NCBI GenBank assembly: GCA_024234165.1
Contig: JACKOP010000002.1
Span: forward strand, 124,001-188,000
DNA from: Pseudomonadales bacterium
GTDB taxonomy: Bacteria; Pseudomonadota; Gammaproteobacteria; Pseudomonadales; UBA5518
Reading direction: 5' to 3'
Length of the DNA stretch: 64,000 nt
Positions within the stretch are counted from its first letter, which is position 1, and the number at the start of each line of letters is the position of its first letter. Positions 56,210-64,000 of the stretch are shown piece by piece. The translations under genes and the position numbers were made by a program. The notes below the pieces were generated by a model. The model was given only the letters and a program-made list of their open reading frames with translations, was not told the origin of the DNA and did not search any database.

Positions 56210-57853
56210 GTGACCAGAGAATCCATGGAATACGATGTCGTCATCGTCGGCGCAGGGCCTGCTGGCCTGGCGGCCGCATGCCGATTGCGCCAGCTTTCAA
56301 GCGACATCAGTGTCTGTGTCGTGGAAAAGGGTTCGGAGGTCGGCGCGCACATCCTGTCGGGTGCCGTGCTCGAGCCAACCGCACTGAACGAACTGTTTCC
56401 GGACTGGCGGGAACAGGGTGCACCGCTGCACACCCCCGTGAACGCCGATGAAATCTACGTGCTGCGCAACGAACAGAAGGCGATCCGCGTCCCCGGCGCG
56501 CTGATCCCCAAGACGATGCACAACGAAGGCAACTACATCATCAGCCTTGGCAATCTGTGCCGCTGGCTGGGTGAGCAGGCGGAAGGCCTCGGAGTGGAAA
56601 TCTACCCGGGATTCGCCGCAGCCGAAGTACTGTTTCATGACGACGGTCGCGTGAAGGGCATCGCGACCGGCGACGCGGGAATCTCGGCCAGCGGTGAGCA
56701 CAAGGACAGCTACACGCCGGGAATGGAACTGCACGCGAAGTACACGTTGTTCGCCGAAGGCTGCCGCGGGCATCTCGGCAAGCAGCTGATCGCGCGCTTC
56801 GGTCTCGACAACGGACGCGGTGCGCAGCATTACGGCATCGGCATCAAGGAACTGTGGGAAATCCCGGCGGAAAAGCACCGTCCGGGACTGGTGATCCACA
56901 GTGCGGGGTGGCCGCTGCAGCAGAGCGGCGCACACGGAGGCGGCTTTCTCTACCATCTCGAGAACAACCAGGTGTCGCTGGGGCTGATCACCGACCTCGG
57001 CTACAGCAACCCATTCCTCAGTCCGTTCGAGGAATTCCAGCGCTACAAGCAACATCCGGTGATCCGCCAGTTCCTCGAAGGCGGCAAGCGTCTCGCCTAC
57101 GGTGCACGTGCAATCACCAAGGGCGGACCACAGGCACTGCCGCGAATGAGTTTTCCGGGTGGATTGCTGATCGGCTGCGACGCGGGCACGCTGAACTTCG
57201 CGAAGATCAAGGGATCTCACACCGCGATGAAGAGTGGCATGGTCGCTGCAGAAACCGTGTTTGCAGCAATCTCTGCCGAAGGCAAGACCGGCGAGGAACT
57301 CAGCGAGTTCACCGAGGCATTCATGGCGTCGTGGGCCGGAAACGAACTGCTGCTGCAACGCAATTTCGGACCGGCACAGCATCGCTTCGGCAACATCTTC
57401 GGTTCGGCCTATGCATTCATCGACATCAACGTGTTCAGCGGCAAGCTGCCATGGACGTTCAGCGATGATGCGCCCGACCACGAGCAACTGAAGCCTGCCG
57501 CACAATCGAAACATATCGAATACCCGAAGCCGGATGGCGTGATCAGCTTCGATCGCCTGTCGTCGGTGTTCCTGTCGAACACGAACCATGAGGAAGATCA
57601 GCCCTGTCATCTGACACTGCGTGATCCGGAAGTACCGATCCGGCACAACCTTCCGCTGTACGACGAGCCCGCACAGCGCTACTGCCCGGCCGGCGTCTAC
57701 GAAATCGTCGATACGGCCAGCGGCGGCAAGCGCCTGCAGATCAATGCGCAGAACTGCGTGCACTGCAAGACCTGCGACATCAAGGACCCTACACAGAACA
57801 TCGTCTGGACGACACCGGAAGGTGGTGGTGGTCCGAACTACCCGAACATGTAG
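56210..57853 (+). CDS. Electron transfer flavoprotein-ubiquinone oxidoreductase
   Basis: A 547-aa membrane-associated flavoprotein that passes electrons from ETF to ubiquinone. The FAD motif VIVGAGPAGLAAA is at residues 11-23. The N-terminal RESMEYDVV is typical, and the GTG at 56210 includes it, with CGGAG as ribosome site (an ATG at 56225 would cut it). The C-terminal [4Fe-4S] ligands are in RYCPAGVYE and CVHCKTCDIKDP. A Pro/Gly tail ends PNM as in other family members. It is divergent from etfBA and converges with the DUF1285 gene, with a terminator-like hairpin between. Confidence 0.95.
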   Translation: MTRESMEYDVVIVGAGPAGLAAACRLRQLSSDISVCVVEKGSEVGAHILSGAVLEPTALNELFPDWREQGAPLHTPVNADEIYVLRNEQKAIRVPGALIPKTMHNEGNYIISLGNLCRWLGEQAEGLGVEIYPGFAAAEVLFHDDGRVKGIATGDAGISASGEHKDSYTPGMELHAKYTLFAEGCRGHLGKQLIARFGLDNGRGAQHYGIGIKELWEIPAEKHRPGLVIHSAGWPLQQSGAHGGGFLYHLENNQVSLGLITDLGYSNPFLSPFEEFQRYKQHPVIRQFLEGGKRLAYGARAITKGGPQALPRMSFPGGLLIGCDAGTLNFAKIKGSHTAMKSGMVAAETVFAAISAEGKTGEELSEFTEAFMASWAGNELLLQRNFGPAQHRFGNIFGSAYAFIDINVFSGKLPWTFSDDAPDHEQLKPAAQSKHIEYPKPDGVISFDRLSSVFLSNTNHEEDQPCHLTLRDPEVPIRHNLPLYDEPAQRYCPAGVYEIVDTASGGKRLQINAQNCVHCKTCDIKDPTQNIVWTTPEGGGGPNYPNM

Positions 57854-57864
57854 GAATCTCTCGC

Positions 57865-57898
57865 CCGGCTACGGCGCGCAATACACCGTAGCCGGTTT
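57865..57898 (+). terminator. Terminator-like hairpin after ETF-QO
   Basis: A perfect 10-bp stem (CCGGCTACGG and CCGTAGCCGG, 57865-57874 and 57886-57895) with an 11-base loop begins 11 bases after the ETF-QO stop and is followed by TTT. It lies between convergent genes and abuts the DUF1285 stop. Confidence 0.6.
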
Positions 57899-58365
57899 CA
57901 GGAAGAGCTGATTTCCAGCGGAAAGAAACAACCGCCGCTGCAGACCCCCAGCACGCCATCCTCATTGGCTTGTGCCAATTCGACCAGCCGATAGAACACG
58001 TTGCGGTGCACCAGCGCGGGGATCCGGTCGCGCACCATCTGATAGGCGCGAACTTCGCCACGCTCCACGTCTTCGTGCAAGTACAGCGGATGATCGGGCC
58101 CGAGTGCAAAACGTTCGCCGACATTGGTTAGCATCACGAGTGTCATCGCGTCGCCACCTTCGTCATCTTCCATATCGACGATCACGAACGGCGCATCGTC
58201 CACATCGACACGCAAGGTCTGCTCCGGCGTCACGAGCACATAGCGATCCCCGCGACGTTCAAGCATCGAGGCAAACAGCCGAACCATCGCCTCGCGCTGC
58301 ACCACGCTGCCCCGATGACGCCACACCCCGGCGCGATCGATATGGAAGTCCGCAGCACGTGTCAC
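57898..58365 (-). CDS. DUF1285 family protein with a short N-terminus
   Basis: A 155-aa DUF1285 protein. Typical elements are VWRHRGSVVQREAMVRLFA, RVDVDDAPFVIVDME, RFALGPDHPLYL and, at the end, GVCSGGCFFPL. The family usually starts with a conserved PPVxxWNP segment before the first beta strand; here that stretch is missing. The only usable start is a GTG at 58365, and the open frame runs back no further than the serA stop, which is in the same frame. The 42 bp between them encode no alternative ATG. The function of DUF1285 is unknown. The gene may be an N-terminally trimmed member or a still-folding core. Confidence 0.8.
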   Translation of the reverse strand: MTRAADFHIDRAGVWRHRGSVVQREAMVRLFASMLERRGDRYVLVTPEQTLRVDVDDAPFVIVDMEDDEGGDAMTLVMLTNVGERFALGPDHPLYLHEDVERGEVRAYQMVRDRIPALVHRNVFYRLVELAQANEDGVLGVCSGGCFFPLEISSS

Positions 58366-58407
58366 GACGGGCTTTCGTGCGCCCGCACAGCGCCCGTCCG
58401 TCCGGCT

Positions 58408-59592
58408 TCAGCAGACAGGCGGTGGAATCAGGCGCACGTTGACGACTCCGTCAACCGCCCGGATCTGAGCCAGCACATCCTCTGACGGCGAACCTTCCAC
58501 GTCGATGAGGTTGTATGCGATGTCGTCACGGCTGCGATTCAGCATATCGACGACGTTGATACCGACAGCCGCCAGGATCGACAGGATATTGCCGAGCATA
58601 CCGGGCTTGTTGCGATTGGTGATCGCCAGGCGGCTGGCATTGGTGCGCTCCAGTTCCAGCGCCGGGAAGTTGACCGAATTGCGGATGTTTCCGTGCTCGA
58701 GAAATCCGCGCAACTGATCTGCCGCCATCATGGCGCAGTTCTCCTCTGCTTCTTCCGTACTGGCACCGATATGCGGCATCGACAGCACATCCTTGCGGCC
58801 GACCAACCCTGGATGCGGAAAATCGGTGATGTAGCGTGCGAGACGCCCCGCATCGAGCGCCTGTATCACGCCGTCGACATCGACTATCTCGTCACGTGCA
58901 AAATTCAGCAGGCAACTGCCCTTGCGCACTGCAGCCAGACTCTCTGCGTTCAGCAGATTACGGGTCGAATCGAGAACGGGCAGATGCAGCGTGACGAAAT
59001 CAGCACGCTGCAGCAGCGAACCGAGGTTTTCCATGCGACGCACCTCACTCGGCAGGCGCCACGCCGCCTCGACGGAGAGCGCCGGATCGTATCCGATCAC
59101 ATCCATGCCCAGTCCGAGTCCGAGCCGGGCAACCTTGCTGCCGATTGCCCCGAGTCCGACCACACCCAGCGTCTTGCCACGCAACTCGTTGCCCGCGAAG
59201 CGTTTCTTTTCCTTCTCCAGCAGCGCGCTCATTTCGGCTGCCGGCATTTCCCGAGACAGCGAATTCACGAAGGAGATTCCTTCGATGATTCCGCGCGAAG
59301 CGAGCAGCAGCGCCGCAGCCACCAGTTCCTTCACCGCATTGGCGTTTGCACCCGGCGTGTTGAATACCGGTATGCCGCGTGTCGTACAGATGCCCACCGG
59401 AATGTTGTTGTAGCCCGCACCGGCACGTGCGATCGCCTTCACCGATTCGCCGATCTCCTCTTCCGCGAGTTTGTGAGAGCGCAGCAGGATCGCATCCGGA
59501 TGACCGATCTCGCTCGCCACCTCGTAGCACTCGCGACTGAAGCGTTCGAGTCCGCGCACGGAAATCTGGTTGAAGGTACGGATCCTGAACAT
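58408..59592 (-). CDS. serA: D-3-phosphoglycerate dehydrogenase with ACT domain
   Basis: A 394-aa enzyme of the D-isomer-specific 2-hydroxyacid dehydrogenase family that makes 3-phosphohydroxypyruvate, the first step of serine synthesis. The NAD motif GVVGLGAIGSKVA is near residue 143. The catalytic elements are Arg in NFARDEIVD and His in MPHIGASTEEAE. A C-terminal ACT domain (about 320-394, NRNKPGMLGNILSILAAVGI) probably gives serine feedback control. The ATG is preceded by a GGGAGAG site. It is upstream of the DUF1285 gene and 64 bp downstream of the phosphopantetheinyl transferase stop, all on the minus strand. Confidence 0.93.
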   Translation of the reverse strand: MFRIRTFNQISVRGLERFSRECYEVASEIGHPDAILLRSHKLAEEEIGESVKAIARAGAGYNNIPVGICTTRGIPVFNTPGANANAVKELVAAALLLASRGIIEGISFVNSLSREMPAAEMSALLEKEKKRFAGNELRGKTLGVVGLGAIGSKVARLGLGLGMDVIGYDPALSVEAAWRLPSEVRRMENLGSLLQRADFVTLHLPVLDSTRNLLNAESLAAVRKGSCLLNFARDEIVDVDGVIQALDAGRLARYITDFPHPGLVGRKDVLSMPHIGASTEEAEENCAMMAADQLRGFLEHGNIRNSVNFPALELERTNASRLAITNRNKPGMLGNILSILAAVGINVVDMLNRSRDDIAYNLIDVEGSPSEDVLAQIRAVDGVVNVRLIPPPVC

Positions 59593-59656
59593 TCCGGTCT
59601 CTCCCTGTTGCTGGCCACCACCGGGCCGTGGTAAATCGAAAGCGCGTCATTCTAGC

Positions 59657-60490
59657 TCAGTGCATACGGCTGCCAGACGCGCGATTGCCGGTAATCCGTC
59701 GACTACGCATCAGGCAGGGCACGTCGAGCGCGTGCCACTGAAGCTGCGGCACGATCCCGAACCAGCTCGGTTCGTCCGCATCCGCGTCCGGCCCGCGCAG
59801 GGCCAGCGCTGCGCTGTACGATGTTTGCAGGCGATGGCACCAGAAATTCCAGCGCGCTGGTTCTGGCTCCAGCTCAGCCTTCGCACCGAAACTCAGACAT
59901 CCTTCGATACGATGGAAATCAAACCAGAAATCGCCGAGCGATCGTGACAGCCCTTCACCAGTGGCTTTCACGAAGGCTTCCTTCAACGTCCAGATGTCGT
60001 AGAACTCTGCAGCCAGTTCCATCTCTTCCAGGCCGGTAAGGCGCGCCACCTCGGACTGTGCGAAGTTGCGCTGCGCCAGTCCGTGGAAATTGCGCGCGGG
60101 CCGATGGAATTCCATGTCGACCCCCGTGAGCATGCATCCGGTACTGACCGCCAGCAACGCATGGGAGCCACTGTGCGAGAGGTTGAAGTCCACGTCAGGC
60201 AGCATGGCTGCAGGCACGAGAGCGGGCTTTCCATGCATGCCGCTTTCGAAGTGCCACGCCATGGCCGGCACGTCCGCATACAGCGACAGGACACTGCGCA
60301 ACAGCGCATGCGCTACCAGGAAGCGATGGCGGTCCTGCGCGAACACGCGCCGCTGCATGCGCCCGAGCTCCGGCTCGTCGAGCAACACCCGGTACGCGTC
60401 CAGCAACAGTGGGTCACGGATTGCATCGGAATCGCACAGCCAGAGATGGGCTGAACCGGGTGCTGGCAGCGCGAGCCGAGTCCCGTGCAA
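59657..60490 (-). CDS. 4'-Phosphopantetheinyl transferase (Sfp type)
   Basis: A 277-aa enzyme that moves the phosphopantetheine arm of coenzyme A to carrier proteins. The Mg2+-binding Asp125 and Glu127 are in GVDMEF, and the second signature is WTLKEAFVKATGEGL with Trp167, Lys170, Glu171 and Lys175. The size is that of the Sfp/Gsp type rather than the shorter AcpS. The only upstream start is a TTG at 60490, eight bases after the ppiD stop, so it is probably translated from the ppiD transcript. No polyketide or nonribosomal peptide genes are present, so it may serve primary acyl carrier proteins or clusters elsewhere. Confidence 0.88.
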   Translation of the reverse strand: MHGTRLALPAPGSAHLWLCDSDAIRDPLLLDAYRVLLDEPELGRMQRRVFAQDRHRFLVAHALLRSVLSLYADVPAMAWHFESGMHGKPALVPAAMLPDVDFNLSHSGSHALLAVSTGCMLTGVDMEFHRPARNFHGLAQRNFAQSEVARLTGLEEMELAAEFYDIWTLKEAFVKATGEGLSRSLGDFWFDFHRIEGCLSFGAKAELEPEPARWNFWCHRLQTSYSAALALRGPDADADEPSWFGIVPQLQWHALDVPCLMRSRRITGNRASGSRMH

Positions 60491-60498
60491 GGCACGCC

Positions 60499-62361
60499 TC
60501 AGAGCAGCTCCACCGAAGCGACTGCGCGCACGCGCTGCCGGTAGTCTTCGGCGCTCTCGATACCGTGCGCTCGCCGGAACACCCGCGCAAGAACATTGCG
60601 TTGCTCCACGGGCAGTCGTGCCAGATCACCATCGTGGAAGTTGTCGAACCCGAACACCAGCACGTCACCGTTGCCGGCGGTGACCTTGCCATGGCCGGTG
60701 CCGTCTCGGCTGCGCGGGGTGTCGAACAACACCCGGCCCAGTTCTTCCGGCACCTGCGAGGCACCGCGCGTGTAGCCATGAGCAGTTCGCCACTCGTACC
60801 CGTTGGCACGTGCAAGTTCCTCGATACCTTGACCTGCAGCAACACCTGCGAGCAGACCATCCGCCCTCTTCTGCGCCTGCTCGCGCACCATCGCTTCACG
60901 CAGTAACGTGCGAATCCGGTCTGCCACTTCGGCAAGCTCCAGATCCCGCGCCGGTTCGTGCGACTTCAGCCGCATCACGATCACGCGATCGTCGCCGATA
61001 TCGATCCGCTCGCTGTTCTGGGCTTCATCCAGAACTTCCTTGCTGAAGGCAGCAGCAATCACGCGTGCGTCGGCAAACAGGCCCTCACCTCCGCGACGAC
61101 CGAGCGCCGGACTCGTACGGATCTCCAGTCCGAGTTCGCGCGACGCTTCCCCCAGATCGTCGGAGTTGAAAGTCAGGTCGGCAAGCTTCTCCGCACGCTC
61201 GATGAACAGTGGTTCCGCCGCGGCCTTCTGCAGGTCGCTTTCGATCGTGGAGCGCATTTCGGCGAAGGACTGCGGTTGCTGACGGCGCACTTCCAGCAGC
61301 TTGATCAGGTGCCAACCGGAGGAAGTCCTTACCGGTTCCGACACATCACCGGGAGCAAGCGCCTTCAGGGCTGCCTCGAACTCCGCAGGGAAGGCGTCTC
61401 CACGCGAGAATCCCAGATCCCCACCCTGCACTGCCGATCCCGGATCTTCCGAGTTCTCGCGCGCCAGCACTGCAAAATCCTCTCCCGCCAACACGCGCTT
61501 GCGCAACGCTGCAAGCTTCTCGCGCGCTGTGTCGTCCTGCGTGGCGAGCATGATGTGCGCTGCATGGCGCTCCTCGCCACCACCGGCGGCAGCCACCCGC
61601 CGCTCGTATTCCTGACGCAACGCGTCTTCAGCAACGGGCTGATACAGATCGGACGGTCGGAGTTCGAGATAGTCGACACGCACCGTCTCCTCGGTACGGA
61701 ATTGTGCCCGATTCTGTTCGTAGTACTCGGACACACGCTCATCAGGCACTGCGATCGATGCGTCCGCCGCTGCCACCGGAACGCTCAGCCAGCGTGCATC
61801 CAGCGATTGCTGTGTAAGCCGTGCTGCACCAGCGAGTTCCGCTCCGGTAACGAATTCGCTCGTCTCGATTCCTGACATCAGTTGCGAAACCAGCAAGTCT
61901 TCCCGCAGCAGGCTCTTGAACTGCGCGGGGCTCATCCCGTTGTTCGCAAGCAGTGCCTGGAAGCGCGTCTGCGAGAAGCTGCCATTTTCGTGAAAGCTCT
62001 CGTTCTCGACGATCAGCTGGTTCAGCATTGCGTCGCCCACGCGCAGCCCCGAGCGCGTTGCCACCTGCAACATCAGACGGCGCCCGATCAACGATTCGAG
62101 CACTGGCGAACGCAGGCGCGATTCCTCAAGCAACGACGCATCGACATGATCCTGCATCTGGCCGATCAGCCTGCGCCGCTCGAGCTCGATGTTCTGCGCA
62201 AGCTCGGGTTCGGTGATCACCTCGCCATTGACGCGTGCTGCCTCAGGCACCCCGCCGGTGAAGAATGCATCGATTCCGAACACCGCAAATGGAATCACGA
62301 TCACCGCGACGATGATCTTGGCCAGCGTGCCCTGGACGTTGTCACGAATCTTCTGCAGCAT
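60499..62361 (-). CDS. ppiD: PpiD-like periplasmic peptidyl-prolyl isomerase/chaperone
   Basis: A 620-aa protein with one N-terminal membrane anchor (IIVAVIVIPFAVFGIDAFF, about 16-34). A SurA_N-like chaperone region (about 35-225) follows, then a parvulin domain (about 255-365) with HAAHIMLA, GGDLGFSRGDAFP and SGWHLIKLLE. The C-terminal part is helical. PpiD helps folding of outer-membrane and secreted proteins near the Sec translocon. The order lon-hupB-ppiD on the minus strand is conserved in gammaproteobacteria. It starts 13 bases after the hupB stop. Its many enzymes for export (TonB receptor, Tat lipoprotein) make such a chaperone useful here, which is only contextual. Confidence 0.93.
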   Translation of the reverse strand: MLQKIRDNVQGTLAKIIVAVIVIPFAVFGIDAFFTGGVPEAARVNGEVITEPELAQNIELERRRLIGQMQDHVDASLLEESRLRSPVLESLIGRRLMLQVATRSGLRVGDAMLNQLIVENESFHENGSFSQTRFQALLANNGMSPAQFKSLLREDLLVSQLMSGIETSEFVTGAELAGAARLTQQSLDARWLSVPVAAADASIAVPDERVSEYYEQNRAQFRTEETVRVDYLELRPSDLYQPVAEDALRQEYERRVAAAGGGEERHAAHIMLATQDDTAREKLAALRKRVLAGEDFAVLARENSEDPGSAVQGGDLGFSRGDAFPAEFEAALKALAPGDVSEPVRTSSGWHLIKLLEVRRQQPQSFAEMRSTIESDLQKAAAEPLFIERAEKLADLTFNSDDLGEASRELGLEIRTSPALGRRGGEGLFADARVIAAAFSKEVLDEAQNSERIDIGDDRVIVMRLKSHEPARDLELAEVADRIRTLLREAMVREQAQKRADGLLAGVAAGQGIEELARANGYEWRTAHGYTRGASQVPEELGRVLFDTPRSRDGTGHGKVTAGNGDVLVFGFDNFHDGDLARLPVEQRNVLARVFRRAHGIESAEDYRQRVRAVASVELL

Positions 62362-62374
62362 CGTCGCCTTCCAA

Positions 62375-62647
62375 TCAGGAGATTGCGTCGCGCAGCGTCT
62401 TGCCCGGTTTGAAACCGACGCTGCGGCTTGCCGCGATGGTCATCGCCTCGCCAGTCTTCGGGTTGCGTCCCTGGCGTTCGGCGCGCTGCTTCACGCTGAA
62501 CGTACCGAAACCGACCAGTGCAACCTGGTCCCCGTCACGCAGCGCAGCGACGATTCCTTCCAGAGTTGCATCCAGCACTCTCGCTGCCGACGCCTTGGAG
62601 ATATCGGCCTTGTCCGCAATCAGATCGACGAGTTCAGCCTTGTTCAC
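62375..62647 (-). CDS. hupB: DNA-binding protein HU-beta
   Basis: A 90-aa histone-like protein that bends DNA and shapes the nucleoid. MNKAELVDLIADKADISK at the start, GFGTFSVKQRAERQGRNPKTG with the DNA-intercalating Pro and the C-terminal FKPGKTLRDAI are classic. The start is a GTG at 62647 with a CGGGGAAA site; the longer open frame upstream has no support. The size equals that of E. coli HU-beta. It is downstream of lon and upstream of ppiD, and the 144-bp spacer to lon carries a candidate promoter and hairpin. Confidence 0.96.
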   Translation of the reverse strand: MNKAELVDLIADKADISKASAARVLDATLEGIVAALRDGDQVALVGFGTFSVKQRAERQGRNPKTGEAMTIAASRSVGFKPGKTLRDAIS

Positions 62648-62674
62648 AGAGTTTCCCCGGATTGGATTCGTGTT

Positions 62675-62693
62675 CCCCGGTCGGTTCCCGGGG
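62675..62693 (-). other. Leader hairpin upstream of hupB
   Basis: CCCCGG and CCGGGG (6 bp) enclose a seven-base loop between the lon stop and the hupB start, 28 bases from the GTG. It would lie in the 5' leader of the hupB mRNA. No U-tract follows. Confidence 0.3.
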
Positions 62694-62720
62694 CTGTCGC
62701 GGTACGCGAGGGGCGACGAG

Positions 62721-62749
62721 TGTACACCAGCCGCGCCGCAAATGGTCAA
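62721..62749 (-). promoter_or_regulatory. Candidate sigma-70 promoter of hupB
   Basis: On the minus strand TTGACC (62749-62744) is followed after 17 bp by TGTACA (62726-62721), 74 bases before the hupB start and beyond the lon stop. HU genes usually have their own promoters in addition to lon readthrough. Confidence 0.45.
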
Positions 62750-62791
62750 GGCGCTTTCGCGCTTTCGCGGGTGTGGCATCCCCACTGCGGA

Positions 62792-64000
62792 TCAATGCGT
62801 ATTGATCCGCTCCTGCTCACTCCCACGCGCCGCCTGCTCGGCCTTCTCGCTCAACAGCTTCCATTCCTCGTCAGGCACCGGCTCGGGCATGCGCTCCAGC
62901 GCAAGATCCAGCACCTGATCGATCCAGCGCACGGGACGAATCTCGAGCGCGCTCTTGATGTTGTCCGGGATCTCCTTCAGATCACGCTCGTTCTCTTCCG
63001 GAATGATCACCGTCTTGATACCACCGCGATGTGCCGCCAGGAGTTTCTCCTTGAGCCCGCCAATCGCCAGCACCTGCCCACGCAGCGTGATTTCTCCGGT
63101 CATCGCAACGTCGGCCCGCACCGCTATTCCGGTCAGCACCGAGACCATCGCCGTGCACATGCCGATGCCGGCACTCGGCCCATCCTTAGGGGTTGCACCT
63201 TCGGGAACGTGAATGTGCAGATCGTATTTCTCGTGGAAGTCGGGGCGGATCCCGAGCGTCTTCGCGCGGCTGCGCACCACGGTCATCGCCGCCTGGATCG
63301 ACTCCTGCATCACGTCTCCGAGCGATCCGGTCTTGACCTGCCGTCCCTTGCCAGGCACCGCGACCGCCTCGATGGTCAACAGCTCGCCTCCGACCTGCGT
63401 CCACGCGAGCCCTGTGACCTGTCCGACCTGGTTGCTTTCCAGCACGGCTCCGAAGCGATACTTCGGCACACCGGCAAACTCGGCGAGATTGTCTGCATCC
63501 ACCACCAGCCTCGTCGCACCGCGCTCGAGCGCAAGCTGCTTGACACGCTTGCGACAGATCTTTGCGATCTGGCGCTCGAGTCCGCGTACACCTGCCTCGC
63601 GCGTGTAGTAGCGCACCAGATCGCGCAGTGCGGTCTCCTCCAACACGAGTTCGCCTTCGCCGAGCCCGTTGTTGCGCATCTGCTTCGGCACCAGGTAGCG
63701 CTGCGCAATGTTGATTTTCTCGTCCTCCGTATAACCGGGGATACGGATCACTTCCATGCGGTCGAGCAGCGGCGCCGGGATGTTCATCGAGTTCGACGTA
63801 CAGATGAACATCACGTCGGAAAGATCGTAATCGACCTCCAGATAGTGGTCGTTGAAACTGTGGTTCTGCTCGGGATCCAGAACCTCGAGCAAAGCAGACG
63901 CCGGGTCACCGCGATGGTCCATTCCCATCTTGTCGACCTCGTCGAGCAGAAACAACGGATTGCGCACCCCGGCCTTGGCGAGTTTCTGCAGGATCTTGCC
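62792..64000 (-). CDS. lon: ATP-dependent protease Lon, C-terminal half (cut by window edge)
   Basis: The frame is open at the window edge and gives the last 402 residues. The visible part starts at the end of the AAA+ module (LFLLDEVDKMG, Walker B) and continues through the helical subdomain, ending in the peptidase domain. The catalytic Ser is in PKDGPSAG and the catalytic Lys in LKEKLLAAHRGGIKTV, forming the Ser-Lys dyad. Lon degrades misfolded and regulatory proteins in the cytoplasm and is anchored to the nucleoid in part. The C-terminal tail ends SEKAEQAARGSEQERINTH. The gene is upstream of hupB, the usual arrangement. Confidence 0.97.
   Translation of the reverse strand, partial: GKILQKLAKAGVRNPLFLLDEVDKMGMDHRGDPASALLEVLDPEQNHSFNDHYLEVDYDLSDVMFICTSNSMNIPAPLLDRMEVIRIPGYTEDEKINIAQRYLVPKQMRNNGLGEGELVLEETALRDLVRYYTREAGVRGLERQIAKICRKRVKQLALERGATRLVVDADNLAEFAGVPKYRFGAVLESNQVGQVTGLAWTQVGGELLTIEAVAVPGKGRQVKTGSLGDVMQESIQAAMTVVRSRAKTLGIRPDFHEKYDLHIHVPEGATPKDGPSAGIGMCTAMVSVLTGIAVRADVAMTGEITLRGQVLAIGGLKEKLLAAHRGGIKTVIIPEENERDLKEIPDNIKSALEIRPVRWIDQVLDLALERMPEPVPDEEWKLLSEKAEQAARGSEQERINTH

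Overview
The window is G+C-rich, gene-dense bacterial chromosome with 52 recognisable protein genes, two of them cut by the window edges. I see no rRNA, tRNA, CRISPR array, insertion sequence or prophage gene. The housekeeping genes fit a gammaproteobacterium: lon-hupB-ppiD, nfuA with an IscR-type box, cobalamin-dependent metH, a ferredoxin-type sulfite reductase followed by a DUF934 gene, biosynthetic speA with the carboxynorspermidine/carboxyspermidine genes, etfAB with ETF-QO, and an aerobic cobaltochelatase (CobS/CobT). Assignment below class level would be a guess. The large TonB-dependent receptor and the many redox enzymes suggest an aerobic heterotroph that degrades unusual organic compounds.

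Layout. 1-1265 (minus): cobT (partial) and cobS. 1485-6585 (plus): a four-gene molybdenum/tungsten oxidoreductase operon (catalytic bis-MGD subunit, four-cluster ferredoxin subunit, NrfD-like membrane subunit, FdhD). 6602-10515: a MarR-like regulator, divergent from a Tat-exported GMC dehydrogenase pair and an EamA transporter. 10566-25281: a two-armed catabolic island around an AraC regulator. The left arm (minus) has a three-subunit molybdenum hydroxylase whose large subunit carries a fused CoxG domain, a creatinase-like M24 protein and two ketopantoate-reductase paralogues. The right arm (plus) has an FAH-family enzyme, an M20 amidohydrolase, a CE4/cyclic-imidase-like deacetylase, a homocitrate-synthase-like DRE-TIM enzyme and a luciferase-like monooxygenase. 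25437-29139: a second AraC regulator and a TonB receptor. 29279-35817: a second molybdenum hydroxylase system with its CoxD/CoxE maturation pair and a free-standing CoxG. 35857-38276: an acyl-CoA ligase and an SDR. 38439-64000: mostly core metabolism (LMW phosphatase, DAHP synthase, formate-THF ligase, nfuA, metH, sulfite reductase, antiporter, polyamine operon, ETF system, serA, a phosphopantetheinyl transferase, ppiD, hupB, lon).

How it fits together. The left half is unusually rich in molybdenum enzymes: one DMSO-reductase-family complex with its sulfurtransferase FdhD, and two xanthine-dehydrogenase-family hydroxylases. Only one CoxDE maturation pair is present, so it may serve both hydroxylases. 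The central island combines activities suited to a hydroxylation, monooxygenation, ring-opening, amide-hydrolysis and C-C-cleavage route, probably for a nitrogen heterocycle or cyclic imide. That substrate class is my inference and the true substrate is unknown. ETF and ETF-QO, the acyl-CoA ligase and the SDR could take products into acyl-CoA oxidation and the respiratory chain. The most notable structural observation is the CoxG-CoxL fusion at 10566-13736. Its internal amphipathic helix nearly matches the C-terminal tail of the separate CoxG at 35272-35817.
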